DNA of 64,000 nt from Gemmatimonadaceae bacterium (lineage in GTDB: Bacteria > Gemmatimonadota > Gemmatimonadetes > Gemmatimonadales > Gemmatimonadaceae), in contig JADKJT010000035.1 in the NCBI GenBank assembly GCA_016720905.1, positions 1-64,000 on the forward strand. The letters are read 5' to 3'. Both the position numbers and the translations under genes were made by a program. How positions within the stretch are numbered: the first letter of the stretch is position 1; every line of letters starts with the position of its first letter. Of this stretch, positions 63,215 to 64,000 are shown piece after piece. The notes under the pieces are model-generated. The model was not told the origin of the DNA, ran no database searches, and worked only from the letters and a program-made list of their open reading frames with translations.

Positions 63215-63484
63215 ATGTCTCACCAGATGGTCATCGACCTCTCCCGCGACGCGATCATGACGGCCCTGATGATCGCTGCCCCCATGCTGCTGATCGCGCT
63301 GGGTGTCGGGCTGCTGGTCAGCATCATCCAGTCGGTCACGCAAATCCAGGAGCAGACCCTGGCTTTCGTGCCCAAGCTGGTGCTGGTAGGTGGCGCGTTC
63401 ATCGTCGGGATGCCCTGGCTGCTCCAGATCCTCATCCGCTTCACCACCCAGCTCATTCGCGGGATTCCCGCGATGGTCGCCTGA
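63215..63484 (+). CDS. fliQ: Flagellar export gate protein FliQ
   Basis: This 89-residue two-helix membrane protein has VIDLSRDAIMTALMIAAPMLL, then SIIQSVTQIQEQTLAFVPKLV and a second hydrophobic helix, the standard FliQ pattern. It is the first gene after the sigma-54-like promoter, and fliR starts about 26 bp later. Confidence 0.93.
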   Translation: MSHQMVIDLSRDAIMTALMIAAPMLLIALGVGLLVSIIQSVTQIQEQTLAFVPKLVLVGGAFIVGMPWLLQILIRFTTQLIRGIPAMVA

Positions 63485-63510
63485 GTGGCGCTGTTCGCGA
63501 GCACGTGGTC

Positions 63511-64000
63511 GTGAGCGATTTCGGTCTCCCCGATTTCTTCGCCCCGGGCGTCGCGGCAGCCTGCGTGCTGACCGCGCTGCGCGTGGGCGGACTGCTGCTG
63601 ATCGCGCCCGCGTGGTCGGCCAAAGTCGTCCCCATGCGGCTCCGCACTGTGCTGCTGGTGCTGTTCGCCGTGTTGCTGCTGCCGGCCGCGCGCGCCAACA
63701 CCGATCTCGCATCGCTGCGCATCACACCGGCCACGTTCCTCGCCGAAACGGCCGTGGGCTTCATGATCGGTATGGCCGGCGCGCTGGTGATTGCCGCCGC
63801 CGAGTTCGCGGGCGAGTTGATGACCACCACGATTGGTCTCTCCGGCGCGGCCATTTTCGATCCACTCAACAACACCCAGGGCGCCATCCTGCAGCAGTTC
63901 ATGCAGCTCATGGCGCTGATTGTCGTGCTCATCGGCGGCGGCCACATCATCATGCTGCAGGCCGTCGCACAGAGTTTTGTCTCCATGCCCCTGGGCGCGC
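63511..64000 (+). CDS. fliR: Flagellar export gate protein FliR, truncated by the window end
   Basis: The frame is open to the window edge and shows about 163 residues of a FliR. It starts (GTG at 63511, or GTG at 63505) SDFGLPDFFAPGVAAACVL and continues with LRVGGLLLIAPAWSAKVVP and TFLAETAVGFMIGMAGALVIAA. EFAGELMTTTIGLSGAAIFDPLNNTQ is the FliR block with conserved FDP. The start is not certain because no clear ribosome site is seen. Confidence 0.85.
   Translation, partial: MSDFGLPDFFAPGVAAACVLTALRVGGLLLIAPAWSAKVVPMRLRTVLLVLFAVLLLPAARANTDLASLRITPATFLAETAVGFMIGMAGALVIAAAEFAGELMTTTIGLSGAAIFDPLNNTQGAILQQFMQLMALIVVLIGGGHIIMLQAVAQSFVSMPLGA

Overview
The window is a high-GC bacterial chromosome segment. 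Its flagellar gene set (fliC with flgM, fliW and FliA-type promoters, plus sigma-54 promoters and an NtrC-type activator), GC content and style of gene content suggest Gemmatimonadota (Gemmatimonas-like). That assignment is an inference from content, not from a marker gene.

Layout. Positions 1-7.4 kb hold housekeeping and accessory genes: a metallopeptidase tail, a sulfatase, an ABC-2 exporter, a membrane-anchored dihaem cytochrome c and a fused MFS/spermidine-synthase-like protein. Positions 7.6-11.8 kb are a four-gene glycan cluster (GT8, GT2, Gfo/Idh oxidoreductase, GT4). Positions 11.9-18.9 kb hold a methionine gamma-lyase-like enzyme divergent from an Lrp/AsnC regulator, a DUF1080 protein, an SPFH protein with a small zinc-ribbon partner, a TIGR01777 epimerase, an AlkA-like glycosylase and an exported protein.

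Positions 19.0-24.65 kb (minus strand) are late flagellar and chemotaxis genes: fliC, fliD, fliS, two or three unrecognised small genes, flgM and cheR. Positions 24.9-42.5 kb are a glycan island between fliC and flgL. It holds TPR/GT9-like, GT4 and GT2 proteins, a frameshifted methyltransferase-like gene, wecB, two more glycosyltransferases, two asparagine-synthase-like amidotransferases and two sugar SDR enzymes. It is best read as a flagellin glycosylation or surface-glycan locus. fliW and flgL follow on the minus strand, then an NtrC-family response regulator.

Positions 46-64 kb are the plus-strand basal-body, hook and export cluster: flgB, flgC, an unknown gene, fliE-F-G-H-I-J, a MotE-like gene, fliK, flgD, flgE, then fliL-M-N-(O/P fusion), then fliQ and the start of fliR.

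Regulation can be read from the DNA. Four good sigma-54 promoters (upstream of the first asnB, flgB, fliL and fliQ) each have nearby 15-bp dyads of the form GGM-N7-GCC, probably the activator's binding site. One dyad also sits upstream of the activator gene. Sigma-28-type promoters precede flgM, fliC and flgL. The flgL promoter appears to drive flgL-fliW-asnB-glycosyltransferase as one unit, which ties glycan genes to the flagellar hierarchy.

Unusual items: a FliK with an embedded M15-type peptidoglycan peptidase domain, a FliO-FliP fusion, an FlgB with an atypical N-terminus, and a roughly 580-nt almost pure G tract between fliP and fliQ that is probably an assembly artefact.
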